DNA of 64,000 bases from Vulcanococcus sp. Clear-D1 (GCF_014654725.1 NZ_JACVZV010000012.1:1-64000), one strand, 5' to 3'. Counted from the stretch's first letter, positions 34,820 to 43,109 are shown. Numbers and translations are program-made. Notes: generated by a model from the sequence alone, not told the origin.

Positions 34820-36250
34820 ATAGCCAGAAAGTACAAGTTTTTCATCGTCGGTGACGTCACCAACGCAACCGACGTCACCGAAGTTGCCTACAACTACAGC
34901 GTCAAAGGCAAAACCCTAAAGCAAGGCGAAGTTGGGTCCGCCGGAGATTTCACTATTAGCTTTAAGACCAACAAGAAACAGCTCAACGGCGTCATCAAAT
35001 TCGAAGATCTCAATGCCTCCACAGCCGCAAACTTCACCAGCAGCGGCATTCAATATTCACTCACCCCAGGAGAAACGTCACGATTCAGGGCCAGTTCCAA
35101 AAAATCGCCTCAGACCTTCACCTATTCGTTCTCACTCGACAACCCCGTCAGCCCGATCCCACCCCCGAACCCGGCCGCGAATCGGATCGCGCTGACCACC
35201 TTTCAAGACATCTATTCAGACGCGCTGGGCGGCCAAGTAATCGGCGGCAGCTTTGTGGACAACGGCTCACGGTTTACCACAGGCCAAGACATTGTGACGT
35301 CTGATGCCGGAACCCTAGGCCAATCCGACGACCTTAGAGACAATACATCTGGCGACAGCGACGAAATCAGAATCGCCTCAGACACAAACAACACAATCCA
35401 GTTAGCCACAGCCACCATCACTGCCATCAGGGAAATTGAGAACATCTATATCACCGGTTCAAACGACACCAGCCAAGAAGCCTACCTAGGAGGAGGGTTC
35501 ACCAATATAAGCGGCGTCAACAATGTAATCATCGAGGGAACCTTCACCAATCAACTACGAATTCTGGGATACCTTGACTCAGGAGCACGTAACTTCAACT
35601 TCTCGGGCGTTAGGACTGGCGGCATCAATATGACCAATGGGGCAGGTTTTACCACTGATACAGCAGAAGCCATAACAGTGGTCGGATCTTTCGTCGATGA
35701 CGTTCTCCAAGCGAGCCTTGGCGAAGCCAATATCCAAGGCGGAGCAGGAGCAGACCAAATCACAGGGCCCCTTCAGTCATCTTCCACAATTGCAGGACAA
35801 CAAGGCGTCGACGCGATCACACTAAGGGCAAACAACGCGACAGACGTTGTCAGCCTTGTCAACATCACATCACTACTGGACGCCGACGCAATCACAGGTT
35901 TCACAGGCTTCAACACAAACGCTAGCAACTATGACATTCTTCGCTTCAATGCAAGTGCATTCACTAATTACACAGCCAATACAGCCGTTCGCCAGGCCAC
36001 GGCAGCCGAAGCAGCAGCAGCAACAGCAGCTGTGAATGGAGCACAAAACTACTTTATCGTTGACACGCTGAACAACATTAATGCCACCAACGTAAGTCAA
36101 CAGGGCACGGCCTGGCTGGCTCTCGACACGACATTTGGCTTCCTCAAATACAGCCCAAACGGAAATTTTGCAACCAACTCGATCACCATCGCCACAATCG
36201 ACGACTTCGCCAATTTCTCCGCCGCTCAGAACGTGCAGATTGTCGCCTGA
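34820..36250 (+). CDS. RTX-like Asp/Gly-rich protein, ATA in place of the start codon
   Basis: An open frame of 477 codons whose product aligns along its whole length with the 475-residue protein at 36430-37857. The only canonical starts are far inside (GTG at 35255), yet the 145 codons before it are clearly coding: they match the neighbour's N-terminus (SxKGxTL ... SFKTxK ... DLN). The codon aligned with the neighbour's ATG is ATA at 34820. Expression could use ATA, an internal GTG, or none (recent pseudogene). The C-terminal half has degenerate RTX-type units (GGAGADQITG). No signal peptide is present, as in type I secretion substrates. Base composition is AT-richer than its neighbour. Confidence 0.7.
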   Translation: MARKYKFFIVGDVTNATDVTEVAYNYSVKGKTLKQGEVGSAGDFTISFKTNKKQLNGVIKFEDLNASTAANFTSSGIQYSLTPGETSRFRASSKKSPQTFTYSFSLDNPVSPIPPPNPAANRIALTTFQDIYSDALGGQVIGGSFVDNGSRFTTGQDIVTSDAGTLGQSDDLRDNTSGDSDEIRIASDTNNTIQLATATITAIREIENIYITGSNDTSQEAYLGGGFTNISGVNNVIIEGTFTNQLRILGYLDSGARNFNFSGVRTGGINMTNGAGFTTDTAEAITVVGSFVDDVLQASLGEANIQGGAGADQITGPLQSSSTIAGQQGVDAITLRANNATDVVSLVNITSLLDADAITGFTGFNTNASNYDILRFNASAFTNYTANTAVRQATAAEAAAATAAVNGAQNYFIVDTLNNINATNVSQQGTAWLALDTTFGFLKYSPNGNFATNSITIATIDDFANFSAAQNVQIVA

Positions 36251-36264
36251 ACACCGCGTGAACC

Positions 36265-36300
36265 ATACAGAAACCGCCCTTTCGGGGGCGGTTTCTGTAT
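36265..36300 (+). terminator. Strong hairpin after the first RTX-like gene
   Basis: A 14-bp perfect inverted repeat (ATACAGAAACCGCC with its complement) around the loop CTTTCGGG, beginning 14 bases after the stop codon. It lacks a long T-run, but its position and strength fit a transcription terminator or 3' stabiliser. Confidence 0.7.
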
Positions 36301-36313
36301 GCAGTGAATGCCC

Positions 36314-36329
36314 TGTGACCAAGATCACA
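36314..36329 (+). promoter_or_regulatory. Perfect CRP-type box upstream of the second RTX-like gene
   Basis: TGTGACCAAGATCACA has the exact cAMP-receptor-protein pattern TGTGA-N6-TCACA and extends one pair outward (CTGTGA / TCACAG). It lies about 100 bases before ATG 36430, in an AT-richer gap, where a class I activator site would be. A SyCRP1-like regulator would need to exist in the genome for it to work. Confidence 0.5.
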
Positions 36330-36429
36330 GTTTTTAGAGACTGCGATCAACGCGCATCAGTTTGAGCCGGAAGAAGCTCAAGGAGTCGGAGGGGCACACC
36401 CCTCATCACTCCTTATCTCGTCCACCACC

Positions 36430-37857
36430 ATGGCTCAAGCTCCTAAGACCTTCACCCTGCAAGGCACCATCAACGGCGGCATCGCTGCACAAGGAATGTC
36501 CATCTCCGCTGTCAACAGCAAGGGACAAACCCTCGACAGTGAAGTCCTGAACGGCAGCAACTCCTTCGAGCTCTCCTTCAAGACAAGAAAAGCACTGCAA
36601 AAAGCCAAAAAGGGCAGCATCAGCCTTGTCGCCACAGACCTCAATGGCGATGCAGGCAACCTCATCTTTCAAGATGCCAGCGGCGATCTGCATCCCGACT
36701 CCCAAACCAGCGCCTTCACCATCAAGGCCAAGCGCGGCTCCGCTTCCGTCAATCTCGATCTCGACACCACAACGGTCGGCGAACTCCCTCCCATCAACTT
36801 CAACGGCAGCCGCATCGCGCTTACCGCTGACCGCGACATCTACACCAGCACCCAAGGCGGACAGGACATCAACGGCTTTGTGGATGACGGGCAACGGCTC
36901 ACCGCTCAGGATGACGAGATCACCGCGGCTGCAGGTCGGCTGGGGCAAAACGATCGCATCAACGATGCCTCGAGCACAGACAACGACCGCCTGCTGCTCA
37001 ACACCAACAGCGCCAACAGGCTCGGAGATGCCATTCGCGGTGTTCAGGAAATCTCGGGCATCGAAACCATCAGCGTTACCGCCGATCAGGACAACGGCGC
37101 ATCCTCATTCTTCGACAAGGTCTCCGGCCTGAAAACCCTCAATATCTCTGGATCCTTTAACTCTGCTGTAAAGCACACGATCAACGGCGCTGTGGAAGCC
37201 GGTGCTCGCAGCTTCGACTTCTCTGGCCTCACGGCGGCAAGCAGCGGTGTGGTGATGAACGCCTTCAACGGCGGTAGCAACCAGGAAACTCTACGGATTG
37301 AGGGAGGACAGGGTATTCAAGGCGACAATTTCAAAGGCGGTCTATTCAATGCCATCATCAATGGCAATGGCGGCGCCGATGAATTGATCGGCTCTGAGCT
37401 CGGTGCCTCCAGCACCCTCAACGGCGGCAGTGGCCAAGATTTCATCACCCTTAAAAACAACAATGCCAGCGACACCGTGAAACTGATCGGCATCACCAAT
37501 GCCCTCGATCAGGACTTCATCACCGGCTTCGCAGGGCAGGCTAACAACGCTGCCAACTACGACATCCTTCAGCTCGACGCAGCCACCTACTCCAACTACG
37601 ACGCAGGTGCAGCAGCGAATCTGCAGACCGTGAACGATGTGTTCGCCAACCGCGGTGCTCGCAACGTGATCCTCAAGGACACCGCTGCCAACCTCGATGG
37701 CTTCCAATTCCAGTCCGCACCAGCCCTCGCCATCGACACCACCAACAACGTGATCCGCTACAGCAGCACCGGCGACTTCCGCAACGGTCAATACCAGGAG
37801 ATCGCTTTCATCAACAACGCCGACCAACTCCTCGCCGGCAACTTCAACTTCATCTGA
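36430..37857 (+). CDS. RTX-like Asp/Asn/Gly-rich protein, second tandem copy
   Basis: A 475-residue acidic protein. Order along the chain: an N-terminal module (KTFTLQGTINGG ... FELSFKTRKALQKAKKGS), a central beta-rich repeat region (ISGIETISVTADQD, LKTLNISGSFN, ARSFDFSGLT), then two degenerate RTX-type nonapeptide stretches (NGNGGADELIGS and LNGGSGQDFITL). The tail ends in hydrophobic NFNFI. Absence of a signal peptide and the repeats suggest a calcium-binding type I secretion substrate, surface-located; no secretion genes lie in the window. Codons are GC-rich, unlike the upstream copy. ATG at 36430. Confidence 0.8.
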   Translation: MAQAPKTFTLQGTINGGIAAQGMSISAVNSKGQTLDSEVLNGSNSFELSFKTRKALQKAKKGSISLVATDLNGDAGNLIFQDASGDLHPDSQTSAFTIKAKRGSASVNLDLDTTTVGELPPINFNGSRIALTADRDIYTSTQGGQDINGFVDDGQRLTAQDDEITAAAGRLGQNDRINDASSTDNDRLLLNTNSANRLGDAIRGVQEISGIETISVTADQDNGASSFFDKVSGLKTLNISGSFNSAVKHTINGAVEAGARSFDFSGLTAASSGVVMNAFNGGSNQETLRIEGGQGIQGDNFKGGLFNAIINGNGGADELIGSELGASSTLNGGSGQDFITLKNNNASDTVKLIGITNALDQDFITGFAGQANNAANYDILQLDAATYSNYDAGAAANLQTVNDVFANRGARNVILKDTAANLDGFQFQSAPALAIDTTNNVIRYSSTGDFRNGQYQEIAFINNADQLLAGNFNFI

Positions 37858-37905
37858 TCAACGTCACCCCAAAAGGCCGACTGAACAGAACCGCTCAAGA
37901 CCATC

Positions 37906-37931
37906 AAGCCCCGCCTCTAGGCGGGGCTTTT
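37906..37931 (+). terminator. Rho-independent terminator after the second RTX-like gene
   Basis: AAGCCCCGCC-TCTA-GGCGGGGCTT followed by TT: a GC-rich 10-bp stem with a T-run, 49 bases after the stop codon. Confidence 0.85.
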
Positions 37932-37968
37932 GCTTGCAGGCATACGCCCCGGTCGCACAAACGCTTGC

Positions 37969-37995
37969 ATTGATCTGTCGCTTCGACAGATCAAT
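37969..37995. terminator. 12-bp hairpin between convergent genes
   Basis: ATTGATCTGTCG-CTT-CGACAGATCAAT, a perfect 12-bp stem with a 3-base loop that includes the stop codon of the minus-strand gene ending at 37991. It probably ends or stabilises transcripts arriving from one or both sides. Confidence 0.5.
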
Positions 37996-38503
37996 CAAAA
38001 AACATCAAACTCACCACCTTCCCCATATCCTCCGCCGTGCGGCAGCTCGCCAACAGCGTTTCGCTGTCGTGGAAGGCGAAACAGATCAATTGATCGCAGC
38101 GGCGAATGATCTCCTGGTTGCAGAGGCTGCTGGCCATCGGCAGGGGCAGCTCATCGTTTTCAGGCTTTTCCACCAGGTGCAGCACCTGCTCGAGCTGCTC
38201 GCGCGATTCGCGGGGCTGGCGATCCAAGCTCTGGGGCAGCAGCACCGTGAGACGCGAGGCATCGATCTCCAGCACGCTGCGGATCACCGCTGAGTTCACA
38301 CCCTGGGCACCCGAGGTGATCAGGCTGTGGCCCTCCTGGGCCAGCGAGCGCGACACCAGCTCCACCAGATGCACCGACACCACCGGCACATGACGACTGC
38401 CAAGAATGGCAATCCGCCGCTTGCTGCGGTCCTGGAGCATGGCCAGCTCCTGGGCCAGGGTGTCGATCCGGTCTAGAGCCGGTAAATCAAGAGACCGGGT
38501 CAA
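37991..38503 (-). CDS. SLOG/DprA-like Rossmann-fold protein
   Basis: A 170-residue protein. RRIAILGSRHVPVVSVHLVELVSRSLAQEGHSLITSGAQGVNS resembles the nucleotide- or DNA-binding core of the DprA/LOG (SLOG) fold, with the conserved GSR near residue 36 and SGAQG near residue 65. It is much shorter than DprA and lacks its C-terminal winged helix. Members may sense nucleotides or bind single-stranded DNA. TTG at 38501-38503 follows an AGGTGG ribosome-binding site. It is followed upstream on the same strand by the P-loop/DRTGG gene, 37 bases away, so the two may be an operon. Confidence 0.68.
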   Translation of the reverse strand: MTRSLDLPALDRIDTLAQELAMLQDRSKRRIAILGSRHVPVVSVHLVELVSRSLAQEGHSLITSGAQGVNSAVIRSVLEIDASRLTVLLPQSLDRQPRESREQLEQVLHLVEKPENDELPLPMASSLCNQEIIRRCDQLICFAFHDSETLLASCRTAEDMGKVVSLMFFD

Positions 38504-38540
38504 CGCACACCACCTGCTGACGACTCGAAACTAGCAGTGT

Positions 38541-39659
38541 TCACGCGGGAACCGGCAGTCGCAAACGCTTCAGCAGCGGCTCAAAATCACAGTGCTCTTC
38601 CACCAAGCGGAAGGCATAGGTGGCCTTCACCGATTCGTGCAGGCGCACATGCCCAAACGCGCTTTCGATCACCTCAACCGTGGTGAGGGTGTCGTGCTCC
38701 ACCTTGAGCAGTGGCACTTCCAGTTCTTCGGCCCGCGAAATCAACTGGGGGAGGGGTTCACCGGCACCGGTCAGGATCAGGCACTGGGTGGAGGCCTCCA
38801 GGGCCGCCAATTGAATATCGGTGCGATCGGCACCGGTGACCACAGCCATGTTGCGGCGACGGCGGAAAAACTCCATGGCGGAGTTCACGTTCATCGCACC
38901 GATCGAAAGGGTTTCCACCAGCAGATCCAACCGATCGCGGCAGCACAGCACCTCAGCATCGAGGCGGCGGGTGAGCTCCTCCACCGTGACGCTGCGCAGC
39001 AGAGGCGAACGGGGCATCACCCCAAGCACCGGAACCCCGAGCCGCTCCAGGGCCGGCGCCACCTCAGAGCGCACAGCATCCACCTGCTCAGGCGGCAGAC
39101 CATTCAGCACCACCCCGCACAGCAGATCGCCCAGCTGCTCGCGGGCCGCCAGAAGGGGTTCGGCGCTGTGGCAGCCGCTCCAGCTGTGCACCAACACCAC
39201 CGGTGCCTGCAGACCCCGGGCCACCTGGACCAGATCCAGGCCATAGAGCAAACCATCGCTGAGGCCGCCGGCACCCTCCAACAACGTGATGCCTTCACCG
39301 CCGGCGCTAAGCTGCTCCTGCAGGGCCGCGAATCCTTCACCCGCCTTGAGATTGCCGGCCAGCAGTCGCTCCCGCGAAGCGCCGGCACCCTGCAGATGCA
39401 CCGAAGGCACCAACTGCTCTTCACTGAGGCCGAGGATCTGGCCCACGAAGCGCACGTCATCGTCGATCAGCGGGGCACTGCCGCCGGCCCCCAGCTCAGC
39501 GCTATCCGCGAGGGGCTTGCCGATGCGCACGGCCAAACCCCTCTGCAGCCACTGGCGGGCCAGCCCCAACACCACTGCCGACTTACCACTGAACGGTTCA
39601 CACGAGCCGATCAACAGGGCCGACGAACGGGCGTGGGAGCTCGCGCTGTCGTGACCCAT
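38541..39659 (-). CDS. P-loop and DRTGG-domain protein (Pta N-terminal/BioD-like)
   Basis: A 372-residue protein. The N-terminus (LLIGSCEPFSGKSAVVLGLARQW) is a dethiobiotin-synthetase-like P-loop domain with Walker A variant GSCEPFSGKS; EGAGGLSDGLLYG near residue 128 is the matching second motif. The C-terminal part (FFRRRRNMAVVTGADRTDIQLAALEASTQCLILTG) is a DRTGG domain. This pairing equals the N-terminal regulatory half of long phosphotransacetylases, without the catalytic domain. Stand-alone versions are common in cyanobacteria and may act as cobyrinic-acid-synthase-like or regulatory proteins; function unproven. Confidence 0.75.
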   Translation of the reverse strand: MGHDSASSHARSSALLIGSCEPFSGKSAVVLGLARQWLQRGLAVRIGKPLADSAELGAGGSAPLIDDDVRFVGQILGLSEEQLVPSVHLQGAGASRERLLAGNLKAGEGFAALQEQLSAGGEGITLLEGAGGLSDGLLYGLDLVQVARGLQAPVVLVHSWSGCHSAEPLLAAREQLGDLLCGVVLNGLPPEQVDAVRSEVAPALERLGVPVLGVMPRSPLLRSVTVEELTRRLDAEVLCCRDRLDLLVETLSIGAMNVNSAMEFFRRRRNMAVVTGADRTDIQLAALEASTQCLILTGAGEPLPQLISRAEELEVPLLKVEHDTLTTVEVIESAFGHVRLHESVKATYAFRLVEEHCDFEPLLKRLRLPVPA

Positions 39660-39683
39660 GAGGCGAACGCTGGTGCGGCGAAT

Positions 39684-40067
39684 CTAGGCCTGCAACGCGT
39701 GAGGATCGAGCCCAAGAATCAACCACTGCCAGAACGCCTCCGGCAGATCCGCAGGCTGACCGGCCGCCCCACCCGCCGCCTGCCAGGCCATCAACCAATG
39801 GAGCAGCCGATGGGTGGGCAGCTCAAAGCTGTAGAGCACCGGTTGATCCAGGCCCACCCCCTCAACCGAGAGCCGCACCTGAGCTGGCTCGAGCGGCGCC
39901 ACGCCCGGCTGCCACTGCAACGCGAATGGCCGCTGGCCAGCCGGGCGCAGGGGGCGCTGGCCCTGCAGGCTGCCCTGCGCGAGTAGCTGCAGCCCCTGCT
40001 CAAGAGCGGCGGGATCGGCAGCGCCCTGGCAGTAGGGAGCAAACAGGGCCACCAGCGCCGCCGACAT
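39684..40067 (-). CDS. Hypothetical protein
   Basis: A 127-residue protein with a mixed alpha/beta composition (ALEQGLQLLAQGSLQGQRPLR, VRLSVEGVGLDQPVLYSFELPTHRLLHWLMAWQ). No membrane segment, signal or known motif is visible. ATG at 40065-40067 is used; a TTG at 40112 would add 15 residues. It is divergent from the SDR gene by 57 bases and lies upstream of the P-loop/DRTGG gene on the same strand. Confidence 0.55.
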   Translation of the reverse strand: MSAALVALFAPYCQGAADPAALEQGLQLLAQGSLQGQRPLRPAGQRPFALQWQPGVAPLEPAQVRLSVEGVGLDQPVLYSFELPTHRLLHWLMAWQAAGGAAGQPADLPEAFWQWLILGLDPHALQA

Positions 40068-40124
40068 CCGCGCCACTCCAACTGCTTTGAGGATGCCGCA
40101 AGCTGACGCCAACGCCCATTGCCG

Positions 40125-40856
40125 ATGTCAGAGCTGCCTTTTGCCGGACGCACCGTGGCCGTGACCGGAGCCAGCGGCAGCCTGGGGAGAGCACTGTTGC
40201 TAGAGCTGCATCGGCAGGGCGCCGCTCTGGTGGCCCTCACGAGCAGTGATGCCCCGCTCTGCCTCACCAGCGCCGATGGCCAAGTGGTGCCGCTTGAGCA
40301 GGTGCGCTGGCACTGCGGCGCGGAACAGGATCTTCAGCCCGTGCTGGAGCGCTGTGACGTGCTGGTGATCAACCACGGGTTCAACAGCCATGCCGACCGC
40401 AGTGCCGAAGCCGTACAGCGATCGCTGGAGGTGAATGCCTTGAGCAGCTGGCGCCTGCTGGAGCTCTTTGCCGGCATCGCCAACGCCGCTCCAGCCCACA
40501 GCGTGGCTCGAGAGCTGTGGATGAACACCTCTGAGGCCGAGATTCAGGCCGCGGTGAGCCCTCTCTACGAAATCAGCAAACGGCTGCAGGGCCAGCTGCT
40601 GAGCCTGCGGAGCCTGGATCTGGCTGGGCCGCAGCTGCGGCTTCGGCGCCTGGTGCTGGGGCCCTTCCGTTCAGCCCTCAACCCGATCGGTGTGATGAGT
40701 GCATCCTTCGTGGCCCGGGAAATCCTGCGCCAGGTGGGTTGGAACTGGGGGCTGGTGATCGTCACCCCCAATCCACTCACCTATCTCTTGATGCCCCTGG
40801 CGAGCTTCAGCCGCTGGCTCTATTTCAAGGCCACGAGCCAGAGCTCAACTAGCTGA
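40125..40856 (+). CDS. Short-chain dehydrogenase/reductase-family protein
   Basis: A 243-residue Rossmann-fold protein. The cofactor motif TGASGSLGRALLLELHRQG (TGxxxxxG) is near residues 15-33 and NHGF (in place of NNAG) near residue 85. The active-site segment MNTSEAEIQAAVSPLYEISKRLQG keeps the YxxxK arrangement (YEISK) and an upstream Ser/Thr. It resembles the C-terminal half of cyanobacterial bifunctional sterol-desaturase/SDR proteins, here on its own. The substrate is unknown. ATG at 40125. Confidence 0.72.
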   Translation: MSELPFAGRTVAVTGASGSLGRALLLELHRQGAALVALTSSDAPLCLTSADGQVVPLEQVRWHCGAEQDLQPVLERCDVLVINHGFNSHADRSAEAVQRSLEVNALSSWRLLELFAGIANAAPAHSVARELWMNTSEAEIQAAVSPLYEISKRLQGQLLSLRSLDLAGPQLRLRRLVLGPFRSALNPIGVMSASFVAREILRQVGWNWGLVIVTPNPLTYLLMPLASFSRWLYFKATSQSSTS

Positions 40857-40862
40857 GGCCCC

Positions 40863-41741
40863 TCAGAAATCGCGGTCGGTAAGGATTTCGCAGCCATCGC
40901 TGGTGACGGCGATGGTGTGCTCCCATTGAGCCGAGAGGTTGCCGTCCACGGTCACCACAGTCCAGCGATCCTTGAGCGTGCGGCAGGCCTTGCTGCCGGC
41001 GTTGAGGATCGGCTCCACCGCCAGGGTCATGCCGGGGCGGAGCTTCATGTTGGGCAGCTCGCGGGTGCGGTAGTTGAACACCGAGGGCTCCTCGTGCAGG
41101 TTCCGGCCCACGCCATGGCCGGTGTAGTCCTCCACCACGGCAAAGCCGTGGGCCTCGACGTGATCCTGCACCGCTCCGGCGAGATCCAGCAGGGTGCTGC
41201 CGGCCTTCACAGTGGCCAGACCTTTCATCAACGATTCCTGGGCGACGCGAGAGAGGGTGCGGGCGTGGTCGGGCACACCCTCGCCCACACAGATGGTCAC
41301 GCAGCTGTCGCCGTGATAGCCGTCGAAGTAGGCACCCGTATCGATCTTCATCAGGTCGCCGGCCTTGATCACCCGCTTGTTGCTGGGGATGCCGTGCACC
41401 ACCTCGTTGTTGATCGAGGCGCAGATGCTCGCCGGAAACCCGTGATAGCCCTTGAAGCTGGGCACAGCTCCCATCTCGCGGATGCGCTTCTCGGCATGGG
41501 CGTCGAGATCGCCGGTGGTCATGCCCGGGGCCGCCATCTCCATGATTTCGCGCAACACGGTGGCCACGATCCGGCTGGCCTGGCGCATCGTGTCGATCTC
41601 GCGGGCGCTCTTCACCTCAACGCCGCGACGACTCTTCTGAATACGGGGACCCGTCTGGGTGACAACAGAAGAAGAGGTTGCGGTGGAGGCGCCTCCTTGG
41701 GATTTCTGCGTCGCAGCGAGTAGTTCAGCGAACAGGTTCAT
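40863..41741 (-). CDS. map: Methionine aminopeptidase type I
   Basis: A 292-residue metallopeptidase that removes N-terminal Met from new proteins. Metal ligands are visible: D in [16 protein letters not shown] in [13 protein letters not shown] in AVEPIL and E in WEHTIAVT. It has an extra N-terminal stretch of about 40 residues rich in S, T and Q before the catalytic core, as in other cyanobacteria. ATG at 41739-41741. It is convergent with the SDR gene, six bases apart. Confidence 0.93.
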   Translation of the reverse strand: MNLFAELLAATQKSQGGASTATSSSVVTQTGPRIQKSRRGVEVKSAREIDTMRQASRIVATVLREIMEMAAPGMTTGDLDAHAEKRIREMGAVPSFKGYHGFPASICASINNEVVHGIPSNKRVIKAGDLMKIDTGAYFDGYHGDSCVTICVGEGVPDHARTLSRVAQESLMKGLATVKAGSTLLDLAGAVQDHVEAHGFAVVEDYTGHGVGRNLHEEPSVFNYRTRELPNMKLRPGMTLAVEPILNAGSKACRTLKDRWTVVTVDGNLSAQWEHTIAVTSDGCEILTDRDF

Positions 41742-41809
41742 CTCGGCGTTACAGACCCCATCACTGCAAGTTAGAACCTGAAACCTCAGCTCGGCAGATC
41801 CCCCCCGCC

Positions 41810-42115
41810 ATGAGCCCGCCGCTGGTTCAACTGCGCCGCTGGCAAGCGGCTCTGGCTCCTGTGGTGCTGGCGCCACTGCTGATCACCGTGCTCAGCGGCA
41901 TGAGCTACCGGCTGCTCAAAGACTGGGCGGGCCTCGGCCGCAATCAGGTGCATTGGCTGATGGTGGTGCACGAGGGTGAATGGCTGGGCCATTGGGCCGA
42001 ACCCATTTATGTGCTGCTCAATGGCTTGGGCCTGCTCTGGATGCTGGGCACCGGTGGCTGGATGCTGATCCAGCGCTGGCGGCCCAAGCAGCCCGCAAGA
42101 CCCCCTGCACCCTGA
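41810..42115 (+). CDS. PepSY-associated-type small membrane protein
   Basis: A 101-residue protein with two membrane helices ([23 protein letters not shown] and [23 protein letters not shown]) flanking a loop with [12 protein letters not shown]. The arrangement matches the PepSY-associated TM family, whose members sit in or beside iron-reductase-like membrane proteins. His in the loop may contact a cofactor, but this is not shown. ATG at 41810 is used. Confidence 0.72.
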   Translation: MSPPLVQLRRWQAALAPVVLAPLLITVLSGMSYRLLKDWAGLGRNQVHWLMVVHEGEWLGHWAEPIYVLLNGLGLLWMLGTGGWMLIQRWRPKQPARPPAP

Positions 42116-42157
42116 GCCAGTACACTGGTTGTTTGGCCAGGCGTTTTTCGGAGCTGG

Positions 42158-42661
42158 ATGGCAGCGGAACCCAAGGACATGACTGACGACATCAAAAAGA
42201 CCACCAGCGACACCACCAGCACCGAGGCCACTGCCGCTGCTGAGAGCAGCGTTGCTGTAGCTGAGAAGCCTGCCGCCAAGGTGAGCGTTGGCAAGCTGAG
42301 CGCCAGCCAACTGATCCGCGCCTTCGAAGAAGAGCAGATCGCCAAGCAGGCCAAAGATCACCCTGACATCTACGTGGGTGACACCGTGCGCGTGGGCGTG
42401 CGCATCACCGAGGGCAACAAAGAGCGCATCCAGCCCTACGAGGGTGTGGTCATCGCCAAGCGCCACGGTGGCCTGAACGAGACCATCACCGTGCGCCGCA
42501 TCTTCCAGGGTGTGGGTGTTGAGCGTGTTTTTCTGATTCACAGCCCTCAGGTGGCTTCCATCAAGGTGGAGCGCCGGGGTAAGGTGCGTCGAGCGAAGCT
42601 CTTCTATCTGCGCGACCGAGTGGGCAAAGCCACCCGCGTCAAGCAGCGCTTCGATCGCTGA
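42158..42661 (+). CDS. rplS: 50S ribosomal protein L19
   Basis: A 167-residue L19 with the family core [42 protein letters not shown] and [30 protein letters not shown]. An Ala/Thr/Glu-rich extension of about 45 residues precedes the core, as seen in other picocyanobacteria. L19 lies at the 30S-50S interface. ATG at 42158; an in-frame ATG at 42179 could be the true start. Confidence 0.95.
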   Translation: MAAEPKDMTDDIKKTTSDTTSTEATAAAESSVAVAEKPAAKVSVGKLSASQLIRAFEEEQIAKQAKDHPDIYVGDTVRVGVRITEGNKERIQPYEGVVIAKRHGGLNETITVRRIFQGVGVERVFLIHSPQVASIKVERRGKVRRAKLFYLRDRVGKATRVKQRFDR

Positions 42662-42706
42662 TCGGCATCCGCCTTCAGCTCACGGCCATCCATTGTTGAT
42701 CGGCCC

Positions 42707-42741
42707 GCCGGATGATTGGGTTGCTACCTGGATCATCCGGC
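42707..42741 (+). terminator. Long hairpin between rplS and tRNA-Trp
   Basis: GCCGGATGAT and its exact complement ATCATCCGGC enclose a loop in which GGGT and ACCT can extend the stem. It could end the rplS transcript, or be a processing signal for the downstream tRNA. There is no T-run. Confidence 0.45.
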
Positions 42742-42759
42742 AGAGGGAACATCGGCCCT

Positions 42760-42832
42760 GCGCCGTTAGTTCAGTTGGTAGAACGCAGGTCTCCAAAACC
42801 TGATGTCGGGGGTTCAAGTCCTCCACGGCGCG
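42760..42832 (+). tRNA. trnW: tRNA-Trp (CCA)
   Basis: A 73-nt cloverleaf: acceptor GCGCCGT/ACGGCGC, D-arm with AGTTCAGTTGGTAGAAC, anticodon stem CAGGT/ACCTG around CTCCAAA (anticodon CCA), and T-arm GGGGGTTCAAGTCCTCC. The discriminator base is G and CCA is not encoded. It sits between rplS and hcp. Confidence 0.95.
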
Positions 42833-42869
42833 TTCGGTGTTCCCTCCCTGCAGTTTCTACGTTCCGGAC

Positions 42870-43058
42870 ATGGAGTTGGATCTACAGCCCGGTGATGTCG
42901 TCAAGGTTCTCGAATCCGCCGCTTTGGGCTGGGTTCGTGCCCGGGTGATCCGTGTGAAATCGGGTGGTCGCGTGGTCGTTCAAAGCGATCAAGGTCGTGA
43001 ATTCACGGCACGCGGCAATCAAGTTCGTCTCATTGAGCCCGCTGGCTTCCGGCCCTGA
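42870..43058 (+). CDS. 62-residue hyperconserved picocyanobacterial protein (HCP)
   Basis: A small basic protein of exactly 62 residues (MELDLQPGDVVKVLESAALG at the N-terminus, ending GNQVRLIEPAGFRP). Length and position between tRNA-Trp and gltX match the hyper-conserved protein described in Prochlorococcus and marine Synechococcus, whose function is thought to be linked to translation. The fold looks like a small SH3-like or KOW-like beta barrel (GDVVKVL, RVIRVKSGGRVVVQ). ATG at 42870. Assignment relies on remembered length and synteny. Confidence 0.85.
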   Translation: MELDLQPGDVVKVLESAALGWVRARVIRVKSGGRVVVQSDQGREFTARGNQVRLIEPAGFRP

Positions 43059-43082
43059 GGGCGACTAGCCTTGCGCACCTTC

Positions 43083-43109
43083 AAGCCCGCCACCTGGTGG
43101 GCTTTTTTT
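43083..43109 (+). terminator. Rho-independent terminator after hcp
   Basis: AAGCCCGCC-ACCT-GGTGGGCTT followed by TTTTT (43105-43109): a 9-bp stem with one G-T wobble and a T-run, 24 bases after the hcp stop. Confidence 0.9.

Noticed and set aside
34798-34855. ATG at 34798 as the start of the first RTX-like gene
   Set aside because: It is in a different frame and meets TGA at 34852-34854; it would need a +1 frameshift, while the ATA codon aligns exactly with the paralogue start.
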